A stretch of DNA of 64,000 nucleotides from Desulfitobacterium sp038181555 (GTDB lineage Bacteria > Bacillota > Desulfitobacteriia > Desulfitobacteriales > Desulfitobacteriaceae). The notes below the pieces were generated by a model. That model had not been told where the DNA came from and did no database searches. It was given only the letters and a program-made list of their open reading frames with translations. The position numbers and the translations under genes were made by a program. Within the stretch, counting starts at the first letter, position 1; each line of letters starts with the position of its first letter. The DNA lies in NCBI RefSeq assembly GCF_038181555.1, contig NZ_JBBWUA010000011.1, positions 1 through 64,000 of the forward strand, given 5' to 3'. Below, piece by piece: positions 1 to 7,626 of this stretch.

Positions 1-129
1 TCTCGTTTTGTGTAAAATTCATTTGGGATGACCTCCGTTATTTTGATTGGATTCTGTTGGCCAACAGTCCTTTCAAATTGTAACGTGAGGTCTTCTTTTT
101 GACAAAGCTCATTTTTGACTACTACAGGA

Positions 130-273
130 ATGCTCCTCGAAGGTCAAAAGGATGTCTTTAGAGCCAATATAACCGTTTCAGAAAAATTACCCTTCCTGAA
201 AGTTGGCGATGAAATCAAAGGCCAATACAATAAGGAATATGAGGGTGTTAATCTGATCATCAGGATGCAATAG
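130..273 (+). CDS. short ORF of unknown function, possibly a 3' gene remnant
   Basis: An ATG-started frame of 47 codons reads up to 14 bases before the csoR-like gene. The frame is open back to a TGA at 100-102. The product is hydrophilic, with a VGDEIKG-like turn and the look of the C-terminal end of a beta-rich domain, but I do not recognise a family. There is no convincing ribosome binding site before the ATG. It may be the tail of a gene broken by a frameshift nearer the window edge. Confidence 0.3.
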   Translation: MLLEGQKDVFRANITVSEKLPFLKVGDEIKGQYNKEYEGVNLIIRMQ

Positions 274-286
274 AGGCGGTGTCTAA

Positions 287-562
287 GTGAAGCAATGTAT
301 GGATTCGGAGAATATTCATCGTCGAATCAATAAGATTATGGGTCAACTCAAGGCCATCGATAAAATGGTGGATAGTGATATCCCCTGCGAAGACATCCTC
401 ATTCAAATCAACGCAGCCAAAGGCGCTCTGCACAAGGTCGGACAGATCGTCCTCGAAGGGCATATCAACCATTGCGTCAAGGATGGCATCGAGCATGGCG
501 ATGCTGAGAGGACCATCAAGGACTTCACCAAAGCCATCGAGCATTTTTCGCGCATGAGTTAG
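287..562 (+). CDS. csoR: CsoR/FrmR-family metal-sensing transcriptional repressor
   Basis: The product is 91 residues, the usual size for the all-helical DUF156 family that releases DNA when metal binds. Seen: Cys34, His59 and Cys63 occupy the C-H-C positions that bind Cu(I) in CsoR. The HRR.NKI.GQL segment near the N-terminus is typical. The persulfide sensor CstR lacks this His and RcnR uses an HCHH set, so a copper-type sensor is the best reading. The GTG start at 287 has a GAGGCGGT-like ribosome binding site about 6 bases upstream; an in-frame ATG at 299 is the alternative. A likely target operator lies at 1615-1632, before the P-type ATPase, so it probably acts on that gene although a flavodoxin-like gene sits between them. 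Confidence 0.85.
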   Translation: MKQCMDSENIHRRINKIMGQLKAIDKMVDSDIPCEDILIQINAAKGALHKVGQIVLEGHINHCVKDGIEHGDAERTIKDFTKAIEHFSRMS

Positions 563-640
563 GGCGGGATTGCCTACCCATCAGTCGGTGATGAGTTCGA
601 CAGTTTGATTGTAAATGAAATGTGTAAGAAGTAAGCAAGA

Positions 641-680
641 AGACGCTTGAGATGTAAGATTCTCAAGCGTCTGTTTATTT
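641..680 (+). terminator. rho-independent terminator after csoR
   Basis: A 12-bp perfect inverted repeat (AGACGCTTGAGA at 641-652, TCTCAAGCGTCT at 661-672) is followed by GTTTATTTT. It ends the csoR transcript. Confidence 0.8.
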
Positions 681-843
681 TCCGGGTAACCCCCTTTGAA
701 GAAAATTAGGAATAGTTTAGGGTGAAAGCTTTACTTTGGCCTTTCGATGAAGAGTAGAGTACGGTATACTAGTCTTATAATAATCAGAAAATTACAATAA
801 CTGAACCCGTGGAGGAAGGGAACGTTGGGAGGAAATTAACGAG

Positions 844-1467
844 ATGAAAATTTTAGCGATTAACGGAAGCCATCGTAAAGGGAAAAATACGGCAGCACTT
901 TTGAGGACCGTGCTAGAAGAAGCCGCTGCCCAAGGCGCTACAACCGAGTTGTTAGAGCTTACAGATTATAATATTAAGCTTTGTACTTCTTGTAATAAGT
1001 GTCTGGGCAAACCCCAGTGTTCAATTACTGATGATGACATGGTTATAGTAGGTGAAAAGCTTCTGGCAGCTGAGGGAATTGTTTTGGGTTCGCCAGTATA
1101 TTGGAGTAATGTGACAACCCTAATGAAGAATTTCATGGATCGCACCCGCTATCTACATATGACTCAAAATCTTCTTGCCGGGAAAGTAGGAGCAGCCATA
1201 ACAAATGCCGGCCTTCGTCATGGTGGGCAAGAACCTACCCTAAGGATTATGGATTATTTTATGCAGGCCCATGGGATACACGTCGTGGATTCGCGCGACC
1301 CGGCTGGACCGCTGACCTATGCAGGTGTGACGGGTTCTCTGATGGAAGATTTTAAGGAAGACAAGGTCATCTGGAGGCGCAACGCAACCGATGATGAATT
1401 AACGGTTGCCTCATGTAAACAGATCGGAAGGACTATGGTCAAGCTGATTCAGCAGTTGAATGGATAA
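844..1467 (+). CDS. flavodoxin-like NAD(P)H-dependent FMN reductase (iron-sulfur flavoprotein type)
   Basis: The 207-residue product begins MKILAINGSHRKGKNTAALL, the phosphate-binding loop of the FMN-reductase/flavodoxin-like fold. A cysteine cluster CTSCNKC...C at about residues 44-56 resembles the compact [4Fe-4S] motif of archaeal and clostridial iron-sulfur flavoproteins. GSPVYW and the later AGLRHGG region match the isoalloxazine-binding loops of multimeric WrbA-like flavodoxins. The role is probably electron transfer or reduction of a small oxidant. It is transcribed alone, with its own strong terminator, between the metal regulator and the P-type ATPase. The substrate cannot be told from sequence. 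Confidence 0.75.
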   Translation: MKILAINGSHRKGKNTAALLRTVLEEAAAQGATTELLELTDYNIKLCTSCNKCLGKPQCSITDDDMVIVGEKLLAAEGIVLGSPVYWSNVTTLMKNFMDRTRYLHMTQNLLAGKVGAAITNAGLRHGGQEPTLRIMDYFMQAHGIHVVDSRDPAGPLTYAGVTGSLMEDFKEDKVIWRRNATDDELTVASCKQIGRTMVKLIQQLNG

Positions 1468-1552
1468 CGCAATAATCGGCGAGTGTATTGATTAGAACGC
1501 TGTAAATCTATTACCACTAAAATGTTAGTTCTTTAACTAAGGGTTGTGATAG

Positions 1553-1600
1553 CTAGGGGCTGTGTGAAATATTAAGTTTCGCATAGCCCCTAGTTCTTTT
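1553..1600 (+). terminator. rho-independent terminator after the flavodoxin-like gene
   Basis: CTAGGGGCTGTGTGAAA (1553-1569) pairs with TTTCGCATAGCCCCTAG (1577-1593), with G-U wobbles, and is followed by TTCTTTT. Confidence 0.85.
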
Positions 1601-1607
1601 ACCCTCC

Positions 1608-1637
1608 TTGACAAACCTATACCCCTATAGGTATATT
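1608..1637 (+). promoter_or_regulatory. promoter with embedded CsoR-type operator for the P-type ATPase
   Basis: TTGACA at 1608-1613 and TATATT at 1632-1637 are 18 bp apart. The spacer carries the perfect inverted repeat ACCTATA-CCCC-TATAGGT (1615-1632). This A/T-flanked, C/G-centred palindrome is the form bound by CsoR-family repressors, so a bound repressor would cover the polymerase site. Assigning it to the csoR gene at 287-562 is inference. Confidence 0.75.
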
Positions 1638-1688
1638 ATAATCATGAAATATTGCTACAGAAAATTCTTTATCTAAAGGAGAGTGGAG

Positions 1689-3611
1689 ATGAGTTTTAAG
1701 AGTATGACAGAATTCTTTACGGATGAGACCAAACGAAGCATCCTCTTTATAAGTCTGGCTGGGATTTCCCTGATTCTGAGCTTCTTTTATGCCGGCCAAT
1801 TCCCGCTTGACCCCGCTTGGGTGGCCATTATTCTCTGTGGTCTTCCCATTATTAAAGAAGGGGCCATCGGACTGTTCACTCGCTTCGATATCAAGGCGGA
1901 CGTATTAGTTTCCTTAGCCTTAATCGCCGCAGTCACCATCGGGGAGATTTTTGCGGCCGGGGAAGTGGCCTTCATCATGCAGATTGGGGCCTTGCTGGAA
2001 ACCTTGACCGTAGCGAAAGCGCAAGCAGGCATTGAGAGATTGATCCATATCACGCCCCGGACTGCGCGTCGGATGAAGCAGGATCAGGAAGAGCTGATCC
2101 CTGCCGAAGAGGTTCAGGTCGGCGATGTGCTGCGGGTTCTTCCCGGAGAGACAGTCCCCGCCGACGGACTCATCATCAAAGGCAAGACCTCGGTAGATCA
2201 GTCCGTGATGACGGGAGAATCCCTACCGGTCGACAAGCAGGAAGGGGATGAGGTCGCTACCGGGACCGTGAATCAATTTGGAGCCTTTGATATGCAAGCT
2301 ACAGTGGTCGGGGAGAATAGCTCCCTCCAACGGATGATTCGCTTAGTCCAATCAGCCGATGCCGATAAAGCGAAGATTGTGGGCATTGCTGATCGCTGGG
2401 CCACCTGGATCGTCGTCATAGCTTTGTTGTCTTCCTCCTTGACCTGGTACTTCACCGGTGAAATCATTCGTGCAGTCACCATCTTAGTCGTCTTTTGCCC
2501 TTGCGCATTAGTTCTTGCCACACCCACCGCCATTATGGCCGCCATCGGCAACGCCACCAAATACGGGATTCTCGTCCGCGAGGGCGACGCTCTGGAGCGT
2601 CTGGCCCAAGTGAAGCGGATGACCTTTGATAAAACCGGCACCCTGACTTATGGTAAACCGAAGGTTGTGGCAGTCCAAAGCTATGCCGAGGGACTGACCC
2701 ATGAGCAACTTTATAATTACTTAGCTTCTGCCGAATTGAACTCAGAACATCCCCTCGGCAAGGCCATCGTCAGCAGCTATAAGGCCACCGGTCAACAACT
2801 CCGTGAACCCCAGAGCTTTCAGATGATTCCTGGGCGCGGGGTCTCGGCCCTCATCGATGGAAAAGAAATCTATGCGGGGAATGCCGAACTCCTACAAGAA
2901 CATGGCATCGACCTGTCTCCGGAAGTTCAAGCAGGGGCAAAAGCCTACACCAAAGAAGGCAGCACCGTCATTTATATAGCCATGAATAACCAAGTGGTGG
3001 GCTTGGCCGCCTTATCCGATACTCTGCGGGAAACCTCCTTCACCATGGTCGAAAGCCTAAAAGCAATGGGCATCCACCCGGTGCTCTTGACAGGAGATCA
3101 CAAGGAAGCTGCCCATCATATCGCAACCCAAGTGCAGATCCCCGCCCAAGATGTCCATGCGGATTGCCTTCCGGAAGATAAACTTAAGGCCATTGAAGGC
3201 TATCAAGAAAAAAGCGAACTGGTTTGCATGGTGGGGGATGGCATCAACGATGCCCCGGCTCTCAAGAAGGCCCATGTGGGAATTGCTATGGGAGGCATCG
3301 GTAGCGATATTGCGGTAGAGGCTGCGGATATTGCCCTCGTGGGCGATGATATCAGTCAACTGCCTCATTTGCTGGGACTTTCCCAAAGGATGATGCGCAC
3401 GATCAAGCTGAATTTAGCTTTCTCCTTGATACTGAACTTTGGCGCCATTATCCTTGCTGCCAATGGCAGCTTGGGCCCGGTCATGGGTGCCCTCGTGCAT
3501 AATGCAGGGTCGGTGCTGGTTATTATTAATTCTGCTCTGCTGCTGAACTGGAAGACGAAGAATGAGTCGACTTCGGCTACATCTACGAAGTATGTGCCGG
3601 AGATGAGTTAG
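1689..3611 (+). CDS. heavy-metal-transporting P1B-type ATPase
   Basis: Product of about 640 residues, an integral membrane metal exporter. Seen: CPCA metal motif in the sixth helix, DKTGT phosphorylation site, SEHPLGKAI (HP locus), TGES actuator loop and GDGINDAPAL hinge. It has no N-terminal CxxC metal-binding domain, so it is shorter than most CopA or ZntA proteins. The last helices lack both the copper signature (MxxSS) and the zinc/cadmium DxG; instead they read HNAGS.LVIIN, so metal specificity is uncertain. I chose ATG 1689 over the GTG at 1683 because AAAGGAG then sits about 6 bases upstream. The promoter carries a CsoR-like operator, which favours copper or another soft metal. Confidence 0.88.
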   Translation: MSFKSMTEFFTDETKRSILFISLAGISLILSFFYAGQFPLDPAWVAIILCGLPIIKEGAIGLFTRFDIKADVLVSLALIAAVTIGEIFAAGEVAFIMQIGALLETLTVAKAQAGIERLIHITPRTARRMKQDQEELIPAEEVQVGDVLRVLPGETVPADGLIIKGKTSVDQSVMTGESLPVDKQEGDEVATGTVNQFGAFDMQATVVGENSSLQRMIRLVQSADADKAKIVGIADRWATWIVVIALLSSSLTWYFTGEIIRAVTILVVFCPCALVLATPTAIMAAIGNATKYGILVREGDALERLAQVKRMTFDKTGTLTYGKPKVVAVQSYAEGLTHEQLYNYLASAELNSEHPLGKAIVSSYKATGQQLREPQSFQMIPGRGVSALIDGKEIYAGNAELLQEHGIDLSPEVQAGAKAYTKEGSTVIYIAMNNQVVGLAALSDTLRETSFTMVESLKAMGIHPVLLTGDHKEAAHHIATQVQIPAQDVHADCLPEDKLKAIEGYQEKSELVCMVGDGINDAPALKKAHVGIAMGGIGSDIAVEAADIALVGDDISQLPHLLGLSQRMMRTIKLNLAFSLILNFGAIILAANGSLGPVMGALVHNAGSVLVIINSALLLNWKTKNESTSATSTKYVPEMS

Positions 3612-3921
3612 TGAGAGAGCGTAATAAAAAGTGCATGCAAGGTCTGATTTGCCTTTTGGGCGGGTCAGATCTTTTTTTTGCATGATGCAGTAAATTTTGA
3701 ATGTGTCAGTGTCCTAGGAACATTTTGCGATGTATTGTGATTTTGAGGATTTAATTGTAAATTCTAAAACTATTTGCTTATTCTGGAAACATGCAGGAAT
3801 TGATAGAAAAAGGAAGAAATATATAAGAAGCGGTGGAATACCCAGATAGTGGTATGTCGGATATATAAGAATAATATACTTAGTTGGCATTAAACTCAAA
3901 TTAAATCAAGGAGGTGTCAAG
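3612..3921. other. intergenic region with terminator, then AT-rich junction into the accessory island
   Basis: Holds the terminator of the P-type ATPase, then about 240 bp of AT-rich sequence without a credible gene. A good ribosome binding site (AAGGAGGTG) ends it just before the next start. Base composition changes here from that of the core genes to the AT-rich island. Confidence 0.6.
3641..3679 (+). terminator. rho-independent terminator after the P-type ATPase
   Basis: GGTCTGATTTGCC (3641-3653) pairs with GGCGGGTCAGATC through wobble pairs, and is followed by eight T residues. Confidence 0.8.
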
Positions 3922-4665
3922 ATGAATCCACCACAGTTAATAATCGAAGAATCATTCCAAACGGCTTGGGCCAAAGCGATTATCGCTTTATCTAAGAACC
4001 GTTGGGAGCTTTGGAATTTGGTTGTTCAAATTAAAAACCCTTCTATGCTTAATTCAACTATGCATGAAGAAATGCGTAAGTTCGCACTTAGTCATAAGAA
4101 ATTGATTGAGCCTGACAAAGTGGCCTATACAATTTTCCCGTTTAAGAGTTATAAATCTGGAATAACTACAAGGGAGAAGCTTTATAAAGCCTACTGGAGG
4201 TATTTTAAGATTACTAGGAAAATGGAACATTCTGGATGGGGTACGTATTTTGAAAGAATGATACGTTATCCAACCACTGCAGGAGAGGTTGATCAGCTGG
4301 GAAGCATAATTGACAATATTAATAGTCGTCGAACAAATTACTGTGCAGCTCACGTAATTATGATTCCTCAACCCAACCGTGATCTCAACAAGATAATGGG
4401 GGCCCCCTGTCTTAATTACTTAACGATCCAAGTTGAAAATCCAGAAGACCACCGAAAGATAATCAATTTGTTAGCTGTGTATAGAAACCATGATTTTCGT
4501 AGCAGAGCATATGGTAATTATTTGGGCTTATGTAAATTGCTTCATTACATTGCTAAAGAAACCAACTCAAGTATGGGTAGCTTAACATGTGTATCTTCTC
4601 ACGCGGATGTGCCTAATGATAAAAGGAAATTACTTCAGATTGCTAATTCATTTATCTCGGACTGA
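3922..4665 (+). CDS. thymidylate synthase (ThyA) superfamily protein of an accessory operon
   Basis: 247 residues, shorter than most housekeeping ThyA. Seen: EVDQLGSIID...RR at 122-137 matches the ThyA dimer-interface arginines. GAPC (160-163) places Cys163 as the catalytic nucleophile. YRNHD (187-191) fits the QRSxD motif, with Arg188 and Asp191. Asn199 lies exactly eight residues after that Asp, as Asn177 follows Asp169 in E. coli ThyA. SSH at 225-227 may supply the ribose-binding His. Keeping this Asn suggests a uracil-type substrate, because dCMP hydroxymethylases carry Asp. The N-terminal 70 residues do not resemble ThyA. It is 10 bp upstream of a radical SAM gene and in an AT-rich segment. 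I infer a pyrimidine nucleotide-modifying enzyme, not primary dTMP synthesis. Confidence 0.7.
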   Translation: MNPPQLIIEESFQTAWAKAIIALSKNRWELWNLVVQIKNPSMLNSTMHEEMRKFALSHKKLIEPDKVAYTIFPFKSYKSGITTREKLYKAYWRYFKITRKMEHSGWGTYFERMIRYPTTAGEVDQLGSIIDNINSRRTNYCAAHVIMIPQPNRDLNKIMGAPCLNYLTIQVENPEDHRKIINLLAVYRNHDFRSRAYGNYLGLCKLLHYIAKETNSSMGSLTCVSSHADVPNDKRKLLQIANSFISD

Positions 4666-4675
4666 GGAGGAATAT

Positions 4676-5686
4676 ATGCCGAATTATGAATTAAAAGAAA
4701 TGAAAGTTGAAGTTACAAAGAAATGCCCACTTGCATGCGTTCACTGCTCTAGTGATTCTAATGAGAACCAAGTAACAGAGATTACTATAGAAAAATGTCT
4801 TGAGCTAATTAAACAAGCAATAGATCTAGGCATTAAGGAATTATCTATTTCAGGAGGGGAGCCTCTTGTCTGGAATGGGATTGATAGTATTGTGAAATTC
4901 GCATGTGACAATGGTTTAAATGTGAATCTCTATACATCTGGAAACGTTAATAATATTAATGAAGTTTTTAAGAATTTGTCTATTGCTGGGTTGACTACAG
5001 CTATATTTAGTCTGTATTCTGATAAGAGAGAAGAACATAATAGAGTAACCCGTAAAAAAGATAGCTTTGATGACACATTGGCAGCAATTGAAGCAGCTAA
5101 TAAAAATGGGATTGCAACGGAGATTCATTTCGTTGCTCTAAAAAAGTCATATCACAAGCTGGAAGATGTTGTTAGGTTTTCATCTGGATTGGGTGTTCGT
5201 CGTGTAAGTGTTTTAAGATTTGTTCCTCAAGGTCGTGGTACAATGTTAGAGGTGTTATCGAAAGAAGAAAATTACAAACTTGCTACTACAATAAGACGCT
5301 TGAGAGAAGAAGGATTTGAAGTCAGAACCGGTTCTCCATATAATGTTTTGTTACTTAATGAAAATCCTAAATGTATGGCTGCCAGAGACAGACTAATAAT
5401 TTCTTCAGACTTAAAAATTTATCCTTGTGATGCATTCAAACAGATTAGTTCCGTAACTATTTGCAAATCAGATGAACACTCTTCAGTCGAAAATGATACC
5501 CTTTCAATCTGTTGGGAAAAATCCCCGTATTTCAATACTGTCAGAGAATCAATTCAAGCTTCCCCTGAAGGAATATGTAAAACTTGTTCATTATTTTCTA
5601 AATGCTTAACTGGCTGTTTGGCTCAGAAATATATTTTGAATCGGTCTTTAAGTCCAAACAAGGATCCAGCTTGTACAAGATATTAG
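4676..5686 (+). CDS. radical SAM protein with C-terminal SPASM-like cysteine domain
   Basis: 336 residues from ATG 4676, which has a GAGGAGG ribosome binding site; the frame extends upstream but lacks a better start. Cys17, Cys21 and Cys24 (CPLACVHC) form the CX3CX2C motif that holds the [4Fe-4S]-SAM cluster. SGGEPL follows at the SAM-binding position. The C-terminus carries a PKCMAARDRL...YPCDAF segment and a final CKTCSLFSKCLTGC...C array typical of SPASM/twitch auxiliary clusters, as in peptide-maturing and MoaA-like enzymes. No short precursor peptide is evident beside it. Its partners, a ThyA-like enzyme and a UDG-Panacea fusion, sit 10 bp away on each side, which suggests a nucleotide or nucleic-acid substrate (inference). 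Confidence 0.8.
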   Translation: MPNYELKEMKVEVTKKCPLACVHCSSDSNENQVTEITIEKCLELIKQAIDLGIKELSISGGEPLVWNGIDSIVKFACDNGLNVNLYTSGNVNNINEVFKNLSIAGLTTAIFSLYSDKREEHNRVTRKKDSFDDTLAAIEAANKNGIATEIHFVALKKSYHKLEDVVRFSSGLGVRRVSVLRFVPQGRGTMLEVLSKEENYKLATTIRRLREEGFEVRTGSPYNVLLLNENPKCMAARDRLIISSDLKIYPCDAFKQISSVTICKSDEHSSVENDTLSICWEKSPYFNTVRESIQASPEGICKTCSLFSKCLTGCLAQKYILNRSLSPNKDPACTRY

Positions 5687-5696
5687 GAGGCATACC

Positions 5697-6917
5697 ATGA
5701 GCTCCTTACCAAACATTAATAAGGATAGCGCTTTTAACGAACTTTTAAATTCTGTAACTCATTGTGATCTTTGTGAGAGATTGTGTCATATGAAAAAAGT
5801 CTTATCAAAATACAATGGTAATTTAGAATCAAAGGTTTTATTTATTGCTGAGGCACCGGGAAGACTGGGAGCGGAAAGTACTGGAATTCCTTTGTGTGGT
5901 GATAAAACAGGAGAGAACTTTGAATTACTGTTAAGTAGCATTGGTTGGAATAGAAATGATGTCTTCATAACAAATGCAATATTATGTAATCCCCAGGATG
6001 AAAATGGAAATAACTCTACGCCTACAAAAGCTGAGATAGAAAACTGTAGTTATTATTTAGAAATGACTATAAAGATTATAAGTCCTGCTATTATTGTAAC
6101 TTTAGGAGCGAAGGCCCTTGATGCTTTGAAAATACTTTGTAAACATGACTACTTAATAAGTAAGAACGTAGGAAATTGTGTGGAATGGAACGGGATGAAA
6201 CTCTTCCCATTGTACCATATGGGACCACGAGCTCTAATACATAGATCATTTGCTAATCAACGTGCTGATTTTATAAAACTTTCTCATATAGTAGATCCAC
6301 TTAAGGGCTTGAAAAATAGGAAGCTTGAATCTAATAGACAAAAAAATATACAGCTAAATGACAAATTACTTTCACTTGCTAAAATCATTGTGGATTATTG
6401 TCAGGAGTTGTCTCTTTTTAAGTTGACTAAACTCCTTTATCTTATTGATCTTGGATTTATTAAAAATGCTGGAAGAAGTGTTAGCGGTAGTATATTTTTA
6501 CGAATGCAAGAAGGCCCGTGGATACCTTCTTTACAGAACATGATTAAGATAAATGATGATTTTTTTGATATGTATTTTATTAAAAAGAAACCATATATTC
6601 GTTCACATCAAGGCAGCTCAGTTAGTCAAATGTTTACGGATACAGAAGAAGCTCATATTTTTTCAGTACTAGATAAGTATTCGTCTTATTCTGACGCAGC
6701 AATTAAAACAGCGGTTTATTTAACTGAACCAATGAAATATGTATTGAGGCAAGAAAAGAAAGGTATAAAGATGTTGAAGGTCCCTGTTTTATATAAGGAT
6801 GACACGGTAATAAACATTCATGGTTCAATCAATAAAGATTTGAGTAGGGAAGAGGTTTCCGAATCAATAAAAGATCAACTTGCTAATGAAAGTTCACTAA
6901 AAAATGAAGATGAATGA
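5697..6917 (+). CDS. uracil-DNA glycosylase (family 4-like) fused to a Panacea/DUF4065 domain
   Basis: 406 residues. Residues 1-200 form a UDG-superfamily domain. AEAPGRLGAESTGIP (51-65) fits motif A, and CDLC (23-26) with Cys97 and Cys117 match the four-cysteine [4Fe-4S] site of family 4. The CNPQ...TPTKAEIENC stretch is characteristic. Motif B reads YHMGPRAL where family 4 normally has HPS, so base specificity may differ. Residues about 222-365 read LTKLLYLIDLGF...GRSVSG...EGPWIPSL, the Panacea (DUF4065/SocA-like) domain, known as an antitoxin or adaptor module. It ends an operon with the ThyA-like and radical SAM genes. The fusion suggests base-excision surveillance coupled to a control domain (inference). 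Confidence 0.75.
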   Translation: MSSLPNINKDSAFNELLNSVTHCDLCERLCHMKKVLSKYNGNLESKVLFIAEAPGRLGAESTGIPLCGDKTGENFELLLSSIGWNRNDVFITNAILCNPQDENGNNSTPTKAEIENCSYYLEMTIKIISPAIIVTLGAKALDALKILCKHDYLISKNVGNCVEWNGMKLFPLYHMGPRALIHRSFANQRADFIKLSHIVDPLKGLKNRKLESNRQKNIQLNDKLLSLAKIIVDYCQELSLFKLTKLLYLIDLGFIKNAGRSVSGSIFLRMQEGPWIPSLQNMIKINDDFFDMYFIKKKPYIRSHQGSSVSQMFTDTEEAHIFSVLDKYSSYSDAAIKTAVYLTEPMKYVLRQEKKGIKMLKVPVLYKDDTVINIHGSINKDLSREEVSESIKDQLANESSLKNEDE

Positions 6918-6950
6918 ACTCAAAATTATTAGTATAAATGGTTTGTATGA

Positions 6951-7055
6951 ACCGTTATTATACATAAGGAAAAAAGACTTTCTGGTCCACAAATAGAATA
7001 TTTAGATGATCGTCTTCAGCCTATTATTTTTGCCAGATTGGCTTCCTATTTGTGA
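6951..7055 (+). pseudogene. short coding remnant of unknown origin
   Basis: A 34-codon open frame without a start codon, ending TGA at 7053-7055. It reads as ordinary protein (KEKRLSGPQIEYLDDRL... then IIFARLASYL). I do not recognise the parent. It looks like the C-terminal scrap of a lost gene between the operon and the restriction-like genes. Confidence 0.3.
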
Positions 7056-7069
7056 ATGTTACCATACTC

Positions 7070-7111
7070 AAAGGCTTTCTCTGGAGCTGTTACTCCTGAG
7101 AAGCCTTTTTC
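7070..7111 (+). terminator. rho-independent terminator of the ThyA-like/rSAM/UDG operon
   Basis: AAGGCTTTCTC (7071-7081) pairs with GAGAAGCCTT (7098-7107), with an inner GGAG/CTCC helix, and is followed by TTTTCC. Confidence 0.75.
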
Positions 7112-7290
7112 CGTGTAATTGAAAGTAGATTAGGCGCCAGTATTCGTGCTTATTTTGGAATAAGCAGGAATTGACGGAAATCAGGAGAAGTATAATAAAA
7201 ATCAAAATCGACCATGTAAGAATTATTTTTAATCAGTTATTTGGCTTTATCTGCACATAAGTCGTTATAGGGTGGCGCAGGGAGGTAATC

Positions 7291-7608
7291 ATGGCAAAAA
7301 TTACGTACAACAAACTCGTACGGGATCGTATTCCGGAAATTATTGAGAGTAGTGGCAAGGCAGCAATAACTGAGATACTCGATGACGTTACTTATAAAAG
7401 ACTCCTGGACGCTAAACTTGTTGAAGAACTGCAGGAGTATCAGGAAAGCGATAGTATAGAGGAACTCGCAGATTTGGTTGAAGTGATTTATGCTATTCTC
7501 CGGTATAAAGAAGTCTCGCTTGGGGACTTCAATAGCATTCGTCAAAATAAAGCCGAAGAAAGGGGTTCCTTTCAAAAACGCATTTTATTGGTAGAGGTTA
7601 GCGAATAA
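7291..7608 (+). CDS. MazG-like nucleotide pyrophosphohydrolase
   Basis: 105 residues opening YNKLVRDRIPEII, the hallmark of small MazG/phosphoribosyl-ATP pyrophosphohydrolase-like proteins. KLVEELQEY and EELADLVEV provide the EExxE...ExxD metal-binding glutamates of the all-alpha NTP pyrophosphatase fold. The likely reaction is hydrolysis of a (deoxy)nucleoside triphosphate to the monophosphate. ATG 7291 has a GGGAGG site. It lies 18 bp before the nuclease-helicase gene, a pairing consistent with a defence cassette in which nucleotide supply is altered (inference). Confidence 0.8.
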   Translation: MAKITYNKLVRDRIPEIIESSGKAAITEILDDVTYKRLLDAKLVEELQEYQESDSIEELADLVEVIYAILRYKEVSLGDFNSIRQNKAEERGSFQKRILLVEVSE

Positions 7609-7626
7609 CAGTAGGACGGTGACAAC

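Larger units (their letters stand above)
6918..7290. other. intergenic stretch: gene fragment plus terminator
   Basis: A short decayed coding fragment (6951-7055) and the terminator at 7070-7111 occupy the first half. The rest is AT-rich and appears to be the leader of the MazG-like gene, ending in a GGGAGG ribosome binding site. Confidence 0.5.

Noticed and set aside
1..147. Open minus-strand frame reading out of the left edge of the window
   Set aside because: It reads plausibly as protein (IPVVVKNEL..., FERTVGQQNPIKITEV) but has no start codon after its upstream stop and is cut by the window edge, so I do not call it. It could be the start of a real minus-strand gene whose first codons are unclear.
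4676..5686. Radical SAM protein as maturase of the CGCGG-type precursor at 62402-62665
   Set aside because: The genes are more than 56 kb apart, and this radical SAM gene is tightly linked to nucleotide-type genes. There is no evidence for a partnership.
4676..5686. Radical SAM protein as a prokaryotic viperin
   Set aside because: It has a SPASM-like C-terminal cysteine array, which viperins lack, and no nucleotide kinase-like viperin neighbours.
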